Source: Methylobacterium aquaticum | GTDB taxonomy: Bacteria > Pseudomonadota > Alphaproteobacteria > Rhizobiales > Beijerinckiaceae | DNA: 34,402 nt | Direction: 5' to 3' | NCBI RefSeq assembly: GCF_001043915.1 | Contig: NZ_LABX01000038.1 | Location: 1 to 34,402 of the forward strand | Part shown: positions 1 to 11,412 of the stretch, piece by piece | Layout: each line of letters opens with the position of its first letter | How positions within the stretch are numbered: the stretch's first letter is position 1 | Program-made: the position numbers and the translations under genes | Notes under the pieces: generated by a model | Told to the model about the DNA's origin: nothing | Seen by the model: only the letters and a program-made list of their open reading frames with translations | Database searches by the model: none

Positions 1-819
1 CGCGGCCTTCCGCCGGCCTGTGGCATGAGCCAGTATTTCACCCCCTCCCGAGCCGGCCCAGTGCAGTCATACCAACGGTCGTTTCCAACGACCGTTGGTT
101 CGGTTCTCGAATTGTCGCCAAGCCTCCGGCTTGACATCGAAAATTCGAAATGGGTCGACGGCCCGATGCGTCGGCATCTTGGGCCGTTGGTCTAACGAGG
201 GACCACGTGCTCGGGTGCTGCTCCAGATCCAGGCCGCGCCAGCGACGAAGGTCGGAACCGGGAGGTCGTTCGGCACCGCGCAGACCTTGTCCGGCTCCTC
301 GCGTCGGCGGAACAGACAGTCGGTCGGCCAGCGCCGCACCGTCCGTGGCCGCGCGCCCGTGGACCCCGACCCCACGCTGTCTGCCCTCATGGTCGAGCCT
401 CCCCGGGGCCGAGCCGCTGCCTCGTGCGGGCGATGCCGAGCGACCGTGATCGGATCTGCTGATCACATCCGATAAAATTCGCGGTGTTTCTCGACAATAC
501 TGACGATGGGGCGACGCCGGGCCGAGGCTGTGCGGCCAAAGAGGGATTCGTCTCCCCCTTTTGGCCAAGATGATCGACGGCATTTCATATTTTTGAAGGT
601 GAGGCTCAGTTTTTTCAGTTTTCCTTGTTGGGCAGGCACCCGCATAGTCGCCCTCGACACGGCGACCCGGGACGGCCGGCGGCGACACGCCACCCGCTCT
701 TCCGATCACCGCGCCCGCGCCGACCCGAACCGGCATTGTGCCGGCGGCGCGCACCCGAATTCACGTGACCGGACGAGCAACGTTCGGGCTGTTCAGGCCG
801 CAGGGCCGGAGGAGACACC
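1..819. other. Non-coding region upstream of the serine-cycle operon
   Basis: No convincing gene is visible here. The reading frames that cross it are arginine/proline-rich translations typical of GC-rich non-coding DNA. It contains a dispersed repeat (66-192) and a comparatively AT-rich patch at about 470-620, the likeliest place for the operon promoter. A short interrupted inverted repeat (CGGAT...ATCCG, about 452-473) and the palindrome TGATCA lie at its edge and could be an operator. In M. extorquens the LysR-type regulator QscR controls this operon, but I could not identify a QscR site with confidence. Confidence 0.55.
66..192 (+). repeat. Dispersed repeat A, copy 1
   Basis: It opens with the palindromic segment ACCAACGGTCGTTT...CGACCGTTGGT, then has a CAAGCCTCCGGCTTG hairpin, a TCGAAAATTCGA core and a CGGCCCGATGCG...GGGCCGTTGG end. 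The whole unit recurs inverted at about 22319-22449 and, interrupted, at about 26132-26374. It encodes no protein and is best read as a MITE/REP-like intergenic element of this genus. Confidence 0.8.
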
Positions 820-2007
820 ATGGCTGGATCGAGACGTCCGGGACGCAACTTCCTCTTCGTTCCGGGTCCGACCAACATCCCGGACCGGGTCCAGCGCGCG
901 ATGATCGTGCCGTCCGAGGACCATCGTTCCTCGGCTTTCCCCGAGCTGACGCTGCCGCTGTTCGAGGAGACCAAGAAGATCTTCAAGTCCCGCGAGGGCC
1001 AGATCTTCCTCTTCCCCGCGACCGGCACCGGCGCCTGGGAGGCGGCGCTCACCAACACGCTCTCGCCCGGCGACCGGGTCCTGGCCTCGCGCTACGGCCA
1101 GTTCAGCACGCTGTGGATCGACCTCGCCCGCCGTGTCGGCCTCGATGTCGAGGTCCAGGAGGAGGAGTGGGGCACCGGCGCCAATCCCGAGCGGATCGAG
1201 GAGGCCCTGCGGGCCGACCGCGAGCACCGGATCAAGGCCGTCCTGGTGGTCCATAACGAGACCACCACCGGCGTCACCTCCGACATCGGCGCGGTGCGCA
1301 AGGCGATCGACGCCGCGAACCATCCGGCGATGCTCTATGTCGACGGCGTCTCGTCGATCGGCAGCATCGACTTCCGGGCCGAGGAATGGCGGGTCGACTG
1401 CGCCATCACCGGCTCGCAGAAGGGCCTGATGCTGCCGGCGGGCCTCGGCCTCGTCTGCGTCAGCAAGCGGGCGCTGGAGGCGTCCAAGACCGCCGAGTGC
1501 CGGCGTGTCTATTTCGACTTCGCCGACCAGGCGAAGGCCAATGCCACCGGCTACTTCCCCTACACGCCGGCCCTGCCGATGCTCTACGGCCTGCGCGAGG
1601 CTTTGCGCTGCGTCGAGGACGAGGGGCTCGAGAACGTCTTCGCCCGCCACCGCCGGCTCGCTGACGGCACTCGCGCCGCGGTGCAGGCGTGGGGCCTGAC
1701 GCTCTGTGCCAAGGAGCCCAAGTGGCATTCCGACACGGTGAGCGCCGTGATGGTGCCGGAGGGGATCAACGGCGCCGAGGTGATCGACATCGCCTATCGC
1801 CGCTACAACCTCGCCCTCGGGGCCGGCCTGTCGCAGGTAGCGGGCAAGCTCTTCCGTATCGGCCATATCGGCGACCTCAACGAGCTGATGCTGCTCGGCG
1901 CGCTCGCGGGCGTCGAGATGGCGATGCAGGATGCCGGCATCCGCATCCAGCCCGGCAGCGGCGTCGCCGCGGCGACGGAGCATTTCCGCAGCACCCGCGA
2001 GGGGTGA
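820..2007 (+). CDS. sgaA: Serine--glyoxylate aminotransferase
   Basis: A 395-residue class V (fold type I) PLP-dependent aminotransferase. It transfers the amino group of L-serine to glyoxylate, giving hydroxypyruvate and glycine, and so closes the glycine supply of the serine cycle in the cytoplasm. The N-terminal LFVPGPTNIP segment is typical of the alanine-glyoxylate/serine-glyoxylate aminotransferase family. The PLP-binding lysine is K201 in GSQKG, and the PLP-contacting aspartate lies in YVDGVSSIGS (about 173-182). The length agrees with the M. extorquens enzyme (about 400 residues). The ATG start is supported by GGAGGAGA (808-815) just upstream. It is the first gene of the eight-gene serine-cycle cluster, 152 bases ahead of hprA. 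Confidence 0.97.
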   Translation: MAGSRRPGRNFLFVPGPTNIPDRVQRAMIVPSEDHRSSAFPELTLPLFEETKKIFKSREGQIFLFPATGTGAWEAALTNTLSPGDRVLASRYGQFSTLWIDLARRVGLDVEVQEEEWGTGANPERIEEALRADREHRIKAVLVVHNETTTGVTSDIGAVRKAIDAANHPAMLYVDGVSSIGSIDFRAEEWRVDCAITGSQKGLMLPAGLGLVCVSKRALEASKTAECRRVYFDFADQAKANATGYFPYTPALPMLYGLREALRCVEDEGLENVFARHRRLADGTRAAVQAWGLTLCAKEPKWHSDTVSAVMVPEGINGAEVIDIAYRRYNLALGAGLSQVAGKLFRIGHIGDLNELMLLGALAGVEMAMQDAGIRIQPGSGVAAATEHFRSTREG

Positions 2008-2020
2008 GGCTCGGGTTTCC

Positions 2021-2044
2021 CCTCTCCCCGCGGGCGGGGAGGGG
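2021..2044. repeat. GC-rich palindrome between sgaA and hprA
   Basis: CCTCTCCCCGC and GCGGGGAGGGG form an 11-bp stem (one G-T pair) with a two-base GG loop, starting 13 bases after the sgaA stop. There is no T-tract. The same CCTCTCCCCGC core occurs at 7071-7094 and, less perfectly, at about 9955-9978, so this is a recurring REP-like element that may also stabilise or delimit mRNA. Confidence 0.6.
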
Positions 2045-2159
2045 GGAGGCGCTCGATCCCGAAAACCGGCTGCCGGGACCCGGCCCGGCATGCCATTGTG
2101 TCGCGCCCCGCCAATCCCGAGAGCGGGAGCGACGATAATCCGCCGGAGACGCCTGAGTC

Positions 2160-3098
2160 ATGTCCCACCGCATCGTCTTCCTCGACCGCGAGACCCTGGA
2201 TGCGACCCTGCGGCCCCCAAGCTTCCCGCACGAGTATGTCGAGCACCCCGTGACCGCGCCCGACGAGATCGTCGCGCGGCTCCAGGGCGCCGAGATCGCC
2301 ATCATCAACAAGGTGCCGATGCGGGAAGAGACCCTGGCCCAGTTGCCGGACCTGAAGCTGATCGCCGTCGCGGCGACCGGCACCGACGTGGTCGACAAAG
2401 CCTTCGCCAAGTCCCGCGGCATCACGGTCGTCAATATCCGCAACTACGCCTTCAACACCGTGCCGGAGCACGTGATCGGACTGATCTTCGCGCTCCGCCG
2501 GGCGATCGTGCCCTACACCAATTCGGTCCGCCGCGGTGACTGGGGCCGGGCGCGGCACTTCTGCTACTTCGACTATCCGATCCGCGACGTCGCCGGCTCG
2601 ACGCTGGGCATCGTCGGCTACGGCGCGCTCGGCAAGTCGATCGGCCAGCGGGCCGAGGCGCTGGGCATGCGGGTGCTCGCCTACGACGTGATGCCCCAAC
2701 CCGGCCTCGTCGATCTCGACACCATCATCCGCGAGAGCGACGTCATCACGCTGCATGCGCCGCTGACGCCGGAGACCCGCAACATGATCGGGCGGGACGA
2801 GTTGGCGCGGATGAAGCGCGACGCGATCCTGATCAACACCGCCCGCGGCGGCCTCGTCGACGAGGCGGCGCTCGCCGAGGCCCTGACCGCCGGCACGATC
2901 GGCGGCGCGGGCTTCGACGTGCTCACCAGCGAGCCGCCGCGCGACGACAATCCGCTGCTGGCCCTCGACCTGCCGAACCTCATCATCACGCCCCACGTCG
3001 CCTGGGCGAGCCGCCAAGCCATGCAGATCCTGGCCGACCAGCTCGTCGACAACATCGAGGCTTTCGTGGCCGGACGGCCGCAGAACGTCGTGGAGTAG
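2160..3098 (+). CDS. hprA: Hydroxypyruvate reductase (D-2-hydroxyacid dehydrogenase family)
   Basis: A 312-residue NAD(P)H-dependent D-2-hydroxyacid dehydrogenase that reduces hydroxypyruvate to D-glycerate, the step after Sga in the serine cycle. The Rossmann motif GYGALG is at 153-158. The catalytic triad of the family is present: R229 in TARGG, E258 in TSEPP and H279 in TPHVAW. The length matches the M. extorquens enzyme (about 314). The gene lies between sgaA and mtdA in the conserved order. The ribosome-binding site is weak: GGAGA lies about 12 bases before the ATG. Confidence 0.96.
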   Translation: MSHRIVFLDRETLDATLRPPSFPHEYVEHPVTAPDEIVARLQGAEIAIINKVPMREETLAQLPDLKLIAVAATGTDVVDKAFAKSRGITVVNIRNYAFNTVPEHVIGLIFALRRAIVPYTNSVRRGDWGRARHFCYFDYPIRDVAGSTLGIVGYGALGKSIGQRAEALGMRVLAYDVMPQPGLVDLDTIIRESDVITLHAPLTPETRNMIGRDELARMKRDAILINTARGGLVDEAALAEALTAGTIGGAGFDVLTSEPPRDDNPLLALDLPNLIITPHVAWASRQAMQILADQLVDNIEAFVAGRPQNVVE

Positions 3099-3181
3099 GG
3101 CGGAGGGGACGCCAGCCCGCTCCCGCCACCGTAAAAGGATGCCCCGCGCCGGCTCTGACGCCCGCGGCGGAAAGGATCACG

Positions 3182-4042
3182 ATGAAGAAGCTTCTGTTCC
3201 AGTTCGACACCGACCCGATGCCCAGCGTGTTCGACGTGGTGGTGGGCTACGATGGCGGCGCCGACATCATCACCGGCTACCCCAACGTGACGCCTGAGAC
3301 TGTCGGGGCGCTGGTCGACGGCACGATCTACACCCGCGGCGGCTCGGAGAAGAAATCGACCGCGATCTTCGTCGGCGGCGGCAGCATGGCGGCCGGCGAG
3401 GCGGTGTTCAAGGCGGTGCGCAAGCGCTTCTTCGGCCCGTTCCGGGTGTCGTGCATGCTCGACTCCAACGGCTCGAACACCACGGCGGCGGCGGGCGTCG
3501 CCCTCGTCGCCAAGGCGGCGGGCTCGCTTCACGGCAAGCGCGCCCTGGTTCTCGCCGGCACCGGCCCGGTCGGCATGCGCTCGGCGGCTTTGCTGGCCAA
3601 GGAGGGCGCCACCGTGACCCTGGCCGGGCGCAACCTCGCCAAGGCCGAGGAGGCCGCGAGGGCGATCGAGACGCGGTTCAAGGTCGCGATCCGGGCGATC
3701 GAGACGGCCGATGCCGAGTCCCGCGGCGCGGCCCTCGCCGAGGCCGAGGTGGCCTTCGCGGCCGGCGCGATCGGCCTCGAACTCGCCTCCGAGGCGCAGT
3801 GGAGCGGGGCGCGCAGCCTCGGCTTCATCGCCGACTACAACGCGCAGCCGCCGCTCGGCTTCGGCGGGATCGAGGCGACCGACAAGGGCAAGGAGCGCCA
3901 CGGCAAGACCGTGTTCGGCGCGCTCGGCATCGGCGGCCTGAAGCTCAAGCTGCACCGCGCTTGCATCGCCAAGCTGTTCGAGAGCGCCGAACTGGTCCTC
4001 GACGCGGAAGAGATCTACGCGCTCGCGAAAGAGATGGCGTGA
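3182..4042 (+). CDS. mtdA: NADP-dependent methylene-tetrahydrofolate/methylene-H4MPT dehydrogenase
   Basis: A 286-residue cytoplasmic dehydrogenase that interconverts methylene- and methenyl-tetrahydrofolate with NADP, and also accepts the tetrahydromethanopterin form. It channels formate- or formaldehyde-derived C1 units toward serine. The NADP-binding motif GTGPVG is at 126-131 after a GKRALVLA strand, and the N-terminal LLFQFDTDPMPSVFD segment is characteristic of MtdA rather than FolD. AAGGA (3172-3176) lies five bases before the ATG. The stop codon overlaps the fchA start (TGATG), which implies translational coupling. Confidence 0.97.
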   Translation: MKKLLFQFDTDPMPSVFDVVVGYDGGADIITGYPNVTPETVGALVDGTIYTRGGSEKKSTAIFVGGGSMAAGEAVFKAVRKRFFGPFRVSCMLDSNGSNTTAAAGVALVAKAAGSLHGKRALVLAGTGPVGMRSAALLAKEGATVTLAGRNLAKAEEAARAIETRFKVAIRAIETADAESRGAALAEAEVAFAAGAIGLELASEAQWSGARSLGFIADYNAQPPLGFGGIEATDKGKERHGKTVFGALGIGGLKLKLHRACIAKLFESAELVLDAEEIYALAKEMA

Positions 4043-4671
4043 TGGCGACCCCTGAGGACACGATCCCGGGCTTCCTCGACGCACTGGCGAGCGAGCGCCC
4101 GACCCCCGGCGGCGGCGGCGCCGCGGCGATCTCCGGCGCCATGGGGGCCGCCCTGGTCTCGATGGTCTGCAACCTCACGATCGGCAAGAAGAAGTATGCC
4201 GAGGTCGAGGCCGAGATGATCGCGACCCGCGACCGCGCCGAGACCTTGCGGGCCGAGCTGACCGGCATGATCGCCGAGGACGTGACGGCCTTCGATGCGG
4301 TGATGGGGGCCTACGGCCTGCCGAAGGCCAGCGACGACGAGAAGGCGGCCCGCGCCGCCGCCATCCAGGACGCCTTGCGGCTCGCCACCGACGTGCCGCT
4401 CGCCTGCGCCAAGACCTGCCGGGCAGTCATCGATCTCTGCGAGGGCGTCGCCGAGCGCGGCAACCTCAACGTGGTCAGCGATGCCGGCGTCGCCGTGCTG
4501 GCCGCCCAGGCCGGCCTGCGCAGTGCCGCCCTCAACGTCTATGTCAACGCCAAGGCGATCGAGGACCGGACCTTCGCCGAAGGCCGCCTCGCCGATCTCT
4601 CCCGGGCGCTGGACGGCGCCGATGCCCTGACCGAGCGGGTCTACGGGCTGGTGAAGTCAAAGCTGACCTGA
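4042..4671 (+). CDS. fchA: Methenyltetrahydrofolate cyclohydrolase
   Basis: A 209-residue member of the FTCD C-terminal (cyclodeaminase/cyclohydrolase) family. It interconverts methenyl- and formyl-tetrahydrofolate as partner of MtdA and formate-tetrahydrofolate ligase. It has the family's N-terminal PTPGGGGAAA glycine-rich segment (about 20-29) and an all-helical remainder. The start is the ATG sharing bases with the mtdA stop. The frame is open far upstream, but that extension lies inside mtdA and is not real. The length fits the known enzyme of M. extorquens (about 208). Confidence 0.96.
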   Translation: MATPEDTIPGFLDALASERPTPGGGGAAAISGAMGAALVSMVCNLTIGKKKYAEVEAEMIATRDRAETLRAELTGMIAEDVTAFDAVMGAYGLPKASDDEKAARAAAIQDALRLATDVPLACAKTCRAVIDLCEGVAERGNLNVVSDAGVAVLAAQAGLRSAALNVYVNAKAIEDRTFAEGRLADLSRALDGADALTERVYGLVKSKLT

Positions 4672-4737
4672 CGGTCGGCACCCGCCTGGCGCAGTCACCG
4701 GGCGAAGACGTGAAGCAACGCATCCGCGCTTTTTGAG

Positions 4738-4766
4738 CCGGGCGCGAGGGACCCCCTCGCGCCCGG
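4738..4766. promoter_or_regulatory. Perfect 13-bp hairpin between fchA and mtkA
   Basis: CCGGGCGCGAGGG (4738-4750) is followed by a three-base loop and its exact reverse complement (4754-4766). No T-tract follows on either strand, so it is not a classical intrinsic terminator. It sits 67 bases after fchA and 36 bases before mtkA. Likely roles are mRNA 3'-end protection, a partial terminator or a processing site that sets the ratio of upstream to downstream transcripts. Confidence 0.65.
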
Positions 4767-4802
4767 AACGGGAAGCCTTTGCCCAAACGACAGGAGGACG
4801 CC

Positions 4803-5972
4803 ATGGACGTGCACGAGTATCAGGCCAAGGAATTGCTCGCGAGCTTCGGCGTGCCGATCCCGAAGGGCGCCGTCGCCTTCAGCCCCGACCAGGCGGTCTA
4901 CGCCGCCACCGAACTGGGCGGCGGGCACTGGGCCGTGAAGGCGCAGATCCATGCCGGGGCCCGCGGCAAGGCCGGCGGCATCCGGCTCTGCCGCACCACC
5001 CACGAGGTCCGCGACGCCGCCACCGACCTGCTCGGCCGGCGCCTCGTCACCCACCAGACCGGCCCCGAGGGCAAGCCGGTGCAGCGGGTCTATATCGAGA
5101 CCGCCGATCCGTTCGAGCGCGAGCTGTATCTCGGCATCGTCCTCGACCGGAAGGTCGAGCGGGTGCGGGTCGTGGCCTCCAAGTCCGGCGGCATGGACAT
5201 CGAGGAGATCGCCGCGACCGATCCCGACGCGCTGCTGCAAGTCGTGGTGGAGCCGGCGGTCGGCCTCCAGCCCTTCGAGGCGCGCGAACTCGCCTTCCAG
5301 CTCGGCCTGAACATCAAGCAGGTCGGCGCCGCCGTGAAGACGATCATGAGCGCCTACCGGGCGTTCCGCGATTGCGACGCGGTCATGCTGGAGATCAACC
5401 CGCTGGTCGTGACCCGCGACGACCGGGTTCTGGCGCTGGACGCCAAGATGTCGTTCGACGACAACGCGCTGTTCCGGCGCCGCAACATCGCCGACATGCA
5501 CGACCCGTCGCAGAGCGACCCGCGCGAGGCGCAGGCCGCCGAGCACAACCTGAACTACATTGGTCTCGACGGCGAGATCGGCTGCATCGTCAACGGCGCC
5601 GGCCTCGCCATGGCGACCATGGACATGATCAAGCATGCGGGCGGCGAGCCGGCGAACTTCCTCGATGTCGGCGGCGGCGCCTCGCCGCAGCGCGTCGCCA
5701 CCGCCTTCCGCCTCGTCCTGTCCGATCCGAACGTGCGGGCAATCCTGGTCAACATCTTCGCCGGCATCAACCGCTGCGACTGGATCGCCGAGGGCGTGGT
5801 CCAGGCCGCCCGCGAGGTGAAGATCAACGTCCCGCTGGTGGTCCGGCTCGCCGGCACCAATGTCGAGGCCGGCAAGGCGATCCTCGAGAAGAGCGGCCTC
5901 GATCTCATCACCGCCGACACCCTGACGGAGGCCGCGGAGAAAGCCGTGGCCGCCATCCGCACCAAGAACTGA
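4803..5972 (+). CDS. mtkA: Malate--CoA ligase (malate thiokinase) beta subunit
   Basis: A 389-residue SucC-like ATP-grasp subunit. With MtkB it converts malate, CoA and ATP to malyl-CoA, ADP and phosphate, the activation step before malyl-CoA cleavage. The N-terminus [12 protein letters not shown] and the [10 protein letters not shown] motif are hallmarks of the succinyl-CoA synthetase beta family, and the sequence agrees closely with M. extorquens MtkA. The start is set by the strong AGGAGG at 4792-4797. An in-frame ATG 24 bases further up lacks such a site. mtkB follows after 26 bases. Confidence 0.96.
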   Translation: MDVHEYQAKELLASFGVPIPKGAVAFSPDQAVYAATELGGGHWAVKAQIHAGARGKAGGIRLCRTTHEVRDAATDLLGRRLVTHQTGPEGKPVQRVYIETADPFERELYLGIVLDRKVERVRVVASKSGGMDIEEIAATDPDALLQVVVEPAVGLQPFEARELAFQLGLNIKQVGAAVKTIMSAYRAFRDCDAVMLEINPLVVTRDDRVLALDAKMSFDDNALFRRRNIADMHDPSQSDPREAQAAEHNLNYIGLDGEIGCIVNGAGLAMATMDMIKHAGGEPANFLDVGGGASPQRVATAFRLVLSDPNVRAILVNIFAGINRCDWIAEGVVQAAREVKINVPLVVRLAGTNVEAGKAILEKSGLDLITADTLTEAAEKAVAAIRTKN

Positions 5973-5998
5973 GCACAAGAAGCGAGGAGAGGCGTCCG

Positions 5999-6898
5999 AT
6001 GAGCATCCTGATCGACGAGACGACCCGGATCCTGGTCCAGGGCATCACCGGGGACAAGGGCAGCTTCCACGCCCGCGAGATGATCGAATACGGCTCGAAG
6101 GTCGTGGCCGGCGTCACCCCGGGCAAGGGCGGACGGACCGAGCACGGCGTCCCGGTCTTCGACACCGTCCGCCAGGCGGTGCAGGAGACGGGCGCGGAGG
6201 CGAGCATCACCTTCGTGGCGCCGCCGTTTGCCGCCGATGCCATCATGGAGGCGGCCGATGCCGGCATCCGGCTGATCTGCTCGATCACCGACGGCATCCC
6301 GGCCCAGGACATGATGCGGGTCAAGCGCTACCTGCGGCGCTACCCCCGGGAGCGCCGCCCGATGGTGGTGGGGCCGAACTGCGCCGGCATCATCTCCCCC
6401 GGCAAGGCGATGCTCGGCATCATGCCCGGCCACATCTACCTCAAGGGCAATGTCGGGGTGATCTCCCGCTCCGGCACGCTGGGCTACGAGGCCGCCGCGC
6501 AGATGAAGGCGGTGGGTCTCGGCATCTCGACCTCGGTCGGCATCGGCGGCGACCCGATCAACGGTTCGTCGTTCCTCGACCACCTCGCCCTGTTCGAGGA
6601 GGATCCGGACACCGCGGCGGTGCTGATGATCGGCGAGATCGGTGGCCCGCAGGAGGCCGAGGCCGCGGCCTGGATCCAGGCCAACATGAAGAAGCCGGTG
6701 GTCGGCTTCGTCGCCGGGCTGACGGCGCCGAAGGGCCGCCGGATGGGCCATGCCGGCGCCATCATTTCGGCCGCCGGCGACAGCGCCGCCGAGAAGGCCG
6801 AGATCATGCGCTCCTACGGCCTCACCGTAGCGCCGAGCCCGGGCGCCTTCGGGACCACCATGGCGCAGGTGATGGCGCAGTACCGCAAGGCGGCGTGA
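5999..6898 (+). CDS. mtkB: Malate--CoA ligase (malate thiokinase) alpha subunit
   Basis: A 299-residue SucD-like subunit that carries the phosphorylated histidine and the CoA site of malate thiokinase. H251 in RRMGHAGAI matches the phospho-histidine loop of succinyl-CoA synthetase alpha, and GPNCAG (125-130) belongs to the conserved core. GAGGAGAGG (5984-5992) precedes the ATG. Its position directly after mtkA and before ppc assigns it to malate rather than succinate. Confidence 0.95.
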   Translation: MSILIDETTRILVQGITGDKGSFHAREMIEYGSKVVAGVTPGKGGRTEHGVPVFDTVRQAVQETGAEASITFVAPPFAADAIMEAADAGIRLICSITDGIPAQDMMRVKRYLRRYPRERRPMVVGPNCAGIISPGKAMLGIMPGHIYLKGNVGVISRSGTLGYEAAAQMKAVGLGISTSVGIGGDPINGSSFLDHLALFEEDPDTAAVLMIGEIGGPQEAEAAAWIQANMKKPVVGFVAGLTAPKGRRMGHAGAIISAAGDSAAEKAEIMRSYGLTVAPSPGAFGTTMAQVMAQYRKAA

Positions 6899-7152
6899 GC
6901 CCGCTGTTCGGCTCAACGACCGTTGGGTCTCACCCCCGTCGCCGGGGGTGAATGGAGACCGTAGGGCGAGGGTGAGGGGGTGTCTCCGGGTGGGGCTCCT
7001 CCGGCACCACCCCCTCGCCCTCGCTTCGGCTGCGCCTCCGCCGGCTTTGTCACCTGCACGGTGACACGGCCCTCTCCCCGCCTGCGGGGAGAGGAGGCAG
7101 GCCAGCGCCGCACCTGGATACCCCCTCCCTCGATCCCCACGGGGAGCCCCCG
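6899..7152. promoter_or_regulatory. Hairpin-rich spacer between mtkB and ppc
   Basis: This 254-base gap holds three successive inverted repeats. The first has 17-base arms at 6966-6982 and 7008-7024 (one T-G pair, 25-base loop). The second is GTCACC/GGTGAC at 7049-7065. The third is the perfect 11-bp CCTCTCCCCGC stem at 7071-7094. A short CAACGACCGTTGG fragment (about 6915-6927) resembles one end of dispersed repeat A. No T-tract follows any stem. The spacer could hold a secondary promoter for ppc or an mRNA-stability element. Confidence 0.55.
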
Positions 7153-9891
<2,739 letters not shown>

Positions 9892-10106
9892 GCGAGGCCC
9901 GACGGGCGAGACCCATTAGGCAAGGCCCATGAGTAACGGATGAGGCGCCGGTCTCCTTTCCCCGCCCGCGGAGAGAGGCGATGACCCGCGCTCTTCCCTC
10001 CCCTTCGTAGCCTCTGCGCCCAGCAGGGCCCACAGCCCCCCACCTTCCGCCACGTTGCGTCCGTCCGCGACGGAACGCCAAACTCGTCCCACGGAGGAAC
10101 CCCGAC

Positions 10107-11081
10107 ATGAGCTTCACCCTCGTCCAGCAAGCCACGCCGCGCCTGCACCGCTCCGAACTGGCGGTGCCGGGCTCGAACCCGACCTTCATGGAGAAGTCGG
10201 CCAAATCGACCGCCGACGTGATCTTCCTCGACCTCGAAGATGCGGTGGCGCCCGACGACAAGGAGCAGGCGCGCAAGAACATCGTCCAGGCCCTCAACGA
10301 GATCGATTGGGGCACGAAGACGATGATGATCCGCATCAACGGCCTCGACACCCACTACATGTACCGCGACGTGATCGACATCGTGGAGGCGTGCCCGCGC
10401 CTCGACATGATCCTGATCCCCAAGGTCGGCGTGCCAGCCGACGTCTACGCCATCGACGTGCTGGTGACGCAGATCGAGCAGGCCAAGCGCCGCGAGAAGA
10501 AGATCGGCTTCGAGGTGCTGATCGAGACCGCGCTCGGCATGGCCAATGTCGAGGCGATCGCCCAGTCCTCGAAGCGCCTGGAGGCGATGTCCTTCGGCGT
10601 CGCCGACTACGCTGCGTCCTTGCGCGCCCGCTCGACCGTGATCGGCGGCGTCAACCCGGATTATTCGGTGCTGACCGACAAGGACGCGGAAGGCCAGCGC
10701 CAGACCCATTGGCAGGACCCGTGGCTGTTCGCCCAGAACCGCATGCTGGTCGCCTGCCGGGCCTACGGCCTGCGCCCGATCGACGGCCCGTTCGGCGACT
10801 TCTCGGATCCGGACGGCTACCGCTCGGCGGCGCGGCGCTGCGCGGCCCTCGGCTTCGAGGGCAAGTGGGCGATCCACCCCTCGCAGATCGACCTCGCCAA
10901 CGAGGTCTTCACCCCGAGCGAGGCCGAGGTGACCAAGGCCCGCCGCATCCTCGCGGCGATGGAGGAGGCGGCCAAGGCCGGCCGCGGCGCCGTCTCGCTG
11001 GACGGGCGGCTCATCGACATCGCGTCGATCCGCATGGCCGAGGCGCTGATCGGCAAGGCCGACGCCATGGCCCGGGCGTAA
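10107..11081 (+). CDS. mclA: L-malyl-CoA/beta-methylmalyl-CoA lyase
   Basis: A 324-residue HpcH/HpaI-aldolase (CitE-like) enzyme that cleaves malyl-CoA to acetyl-CoA and glyoxylate. The glyoxylate returns to Sga and the acetyl-CoA goes to biosynthesis. The protein matches M. extorquens MclA in length and nearly throughout. Visible family blocks are SELAVPGSNP, VIFLDLEDAVAP (acidic metal/CoA region), GFEVLIETALGM (metal-ligand glutamate) and FGVADYAAS. GGAGGA (10093-10098) precedes the ATG. It is the last gene of the cluster and is followed by a strong hairpin. Confidence 0.97.
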   Translation: MSFTLVQQATPRLHRSELAVPGSNPTFMEKSAKSTADVIFLDLEDAVAPDDKEQARKNIVQALNEIDWGTKTMMIRINGLDTHYMYRDVIDIVEACPRLDMILIPKVGVPADVYAIDVLVTQIEQAKRREKKIGFEVLIETALGMANVEAIAQSSKRLEAMSFGVADYAASLRARSTVIGGVNPDYSVLTDKDAEGQRQTHWQDPWLFAQNRMLVACRAYGLRPIDGPFGDFSDPDGYRSAARRCAALGFEGKWAIHPSQIDLANEVFTPSEAEVTKARRILAAMEEAAKAGRGAVSLDGRLIDIASIRMAEALIGKADAMARA

Positions 11082-11093
11082 AGGGGGTGAGGA

Positions 11094-11115
11094 GAGCCGG
11101 CCCCCGGGCCGGCTC
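11094..11115 (+). terminator. Probable end-of-operon hairpin after mclA
   Basis: GAGCCGGCCC and GGGCCGGCTC form a perfect 10-bp stem with a CC loop, starting 13 bases after the mclA stop. No U-tract follows, so termination may depend on Rho or the stem may mark the mRNA 3' end. Confidence 0.55.
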
Positions 11116-11412
11116 CCGTCCGATGCAGGCTGCCATGCCCTGCACCGGCAGGTGACCAGACTTGCTCGTCGCGCCGACGCGCCGCACGGATCACGCACAC
11201 GCTAGAAACAGTCGAATGGCATACGCTCGACAGATGCCGGTCTGCGCGGCCGCCTCGGCGGTCGGTTAAATCCCCCCGCGACCCGGCCTCGGACTGGAGT
11301 TGCGCCGGTCGCACGACCACCCTGCGCCACTCCCGGTCTTCGATGGTGCCGCATTGTCCGACGCTGCGACTCTCGCAGAGCCGGGCGATGCCCGAGTGGA
11401 AGCGTGCGACCG
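11116..11412. other. Intergenic region between mclA and the efflux genes
   Basis: No gene is visible. The region should hold the promoter of the efflux pair. No divergent or adjacent regulator gene and no clear operator palindrome is seen. The short string CATTGTCCGACG (about 11352) is shared with dispersed repeat B, but the similarity does not extend far. Confidence 0.4.

Noticed and set aside
38..754. Possible - strand gene of 238 codons upstream of sgaA
   Set aside because: It runs through dispersed repeat A and an AT-rich patch, with Arg/Pro/Gly-rich translation and no family or ribosome-binding site.
11345..11400. Third copy of repeat B
   Set aside because: Only CATTGTCCGACG is shared. 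The rest does not align, so it may be chance.
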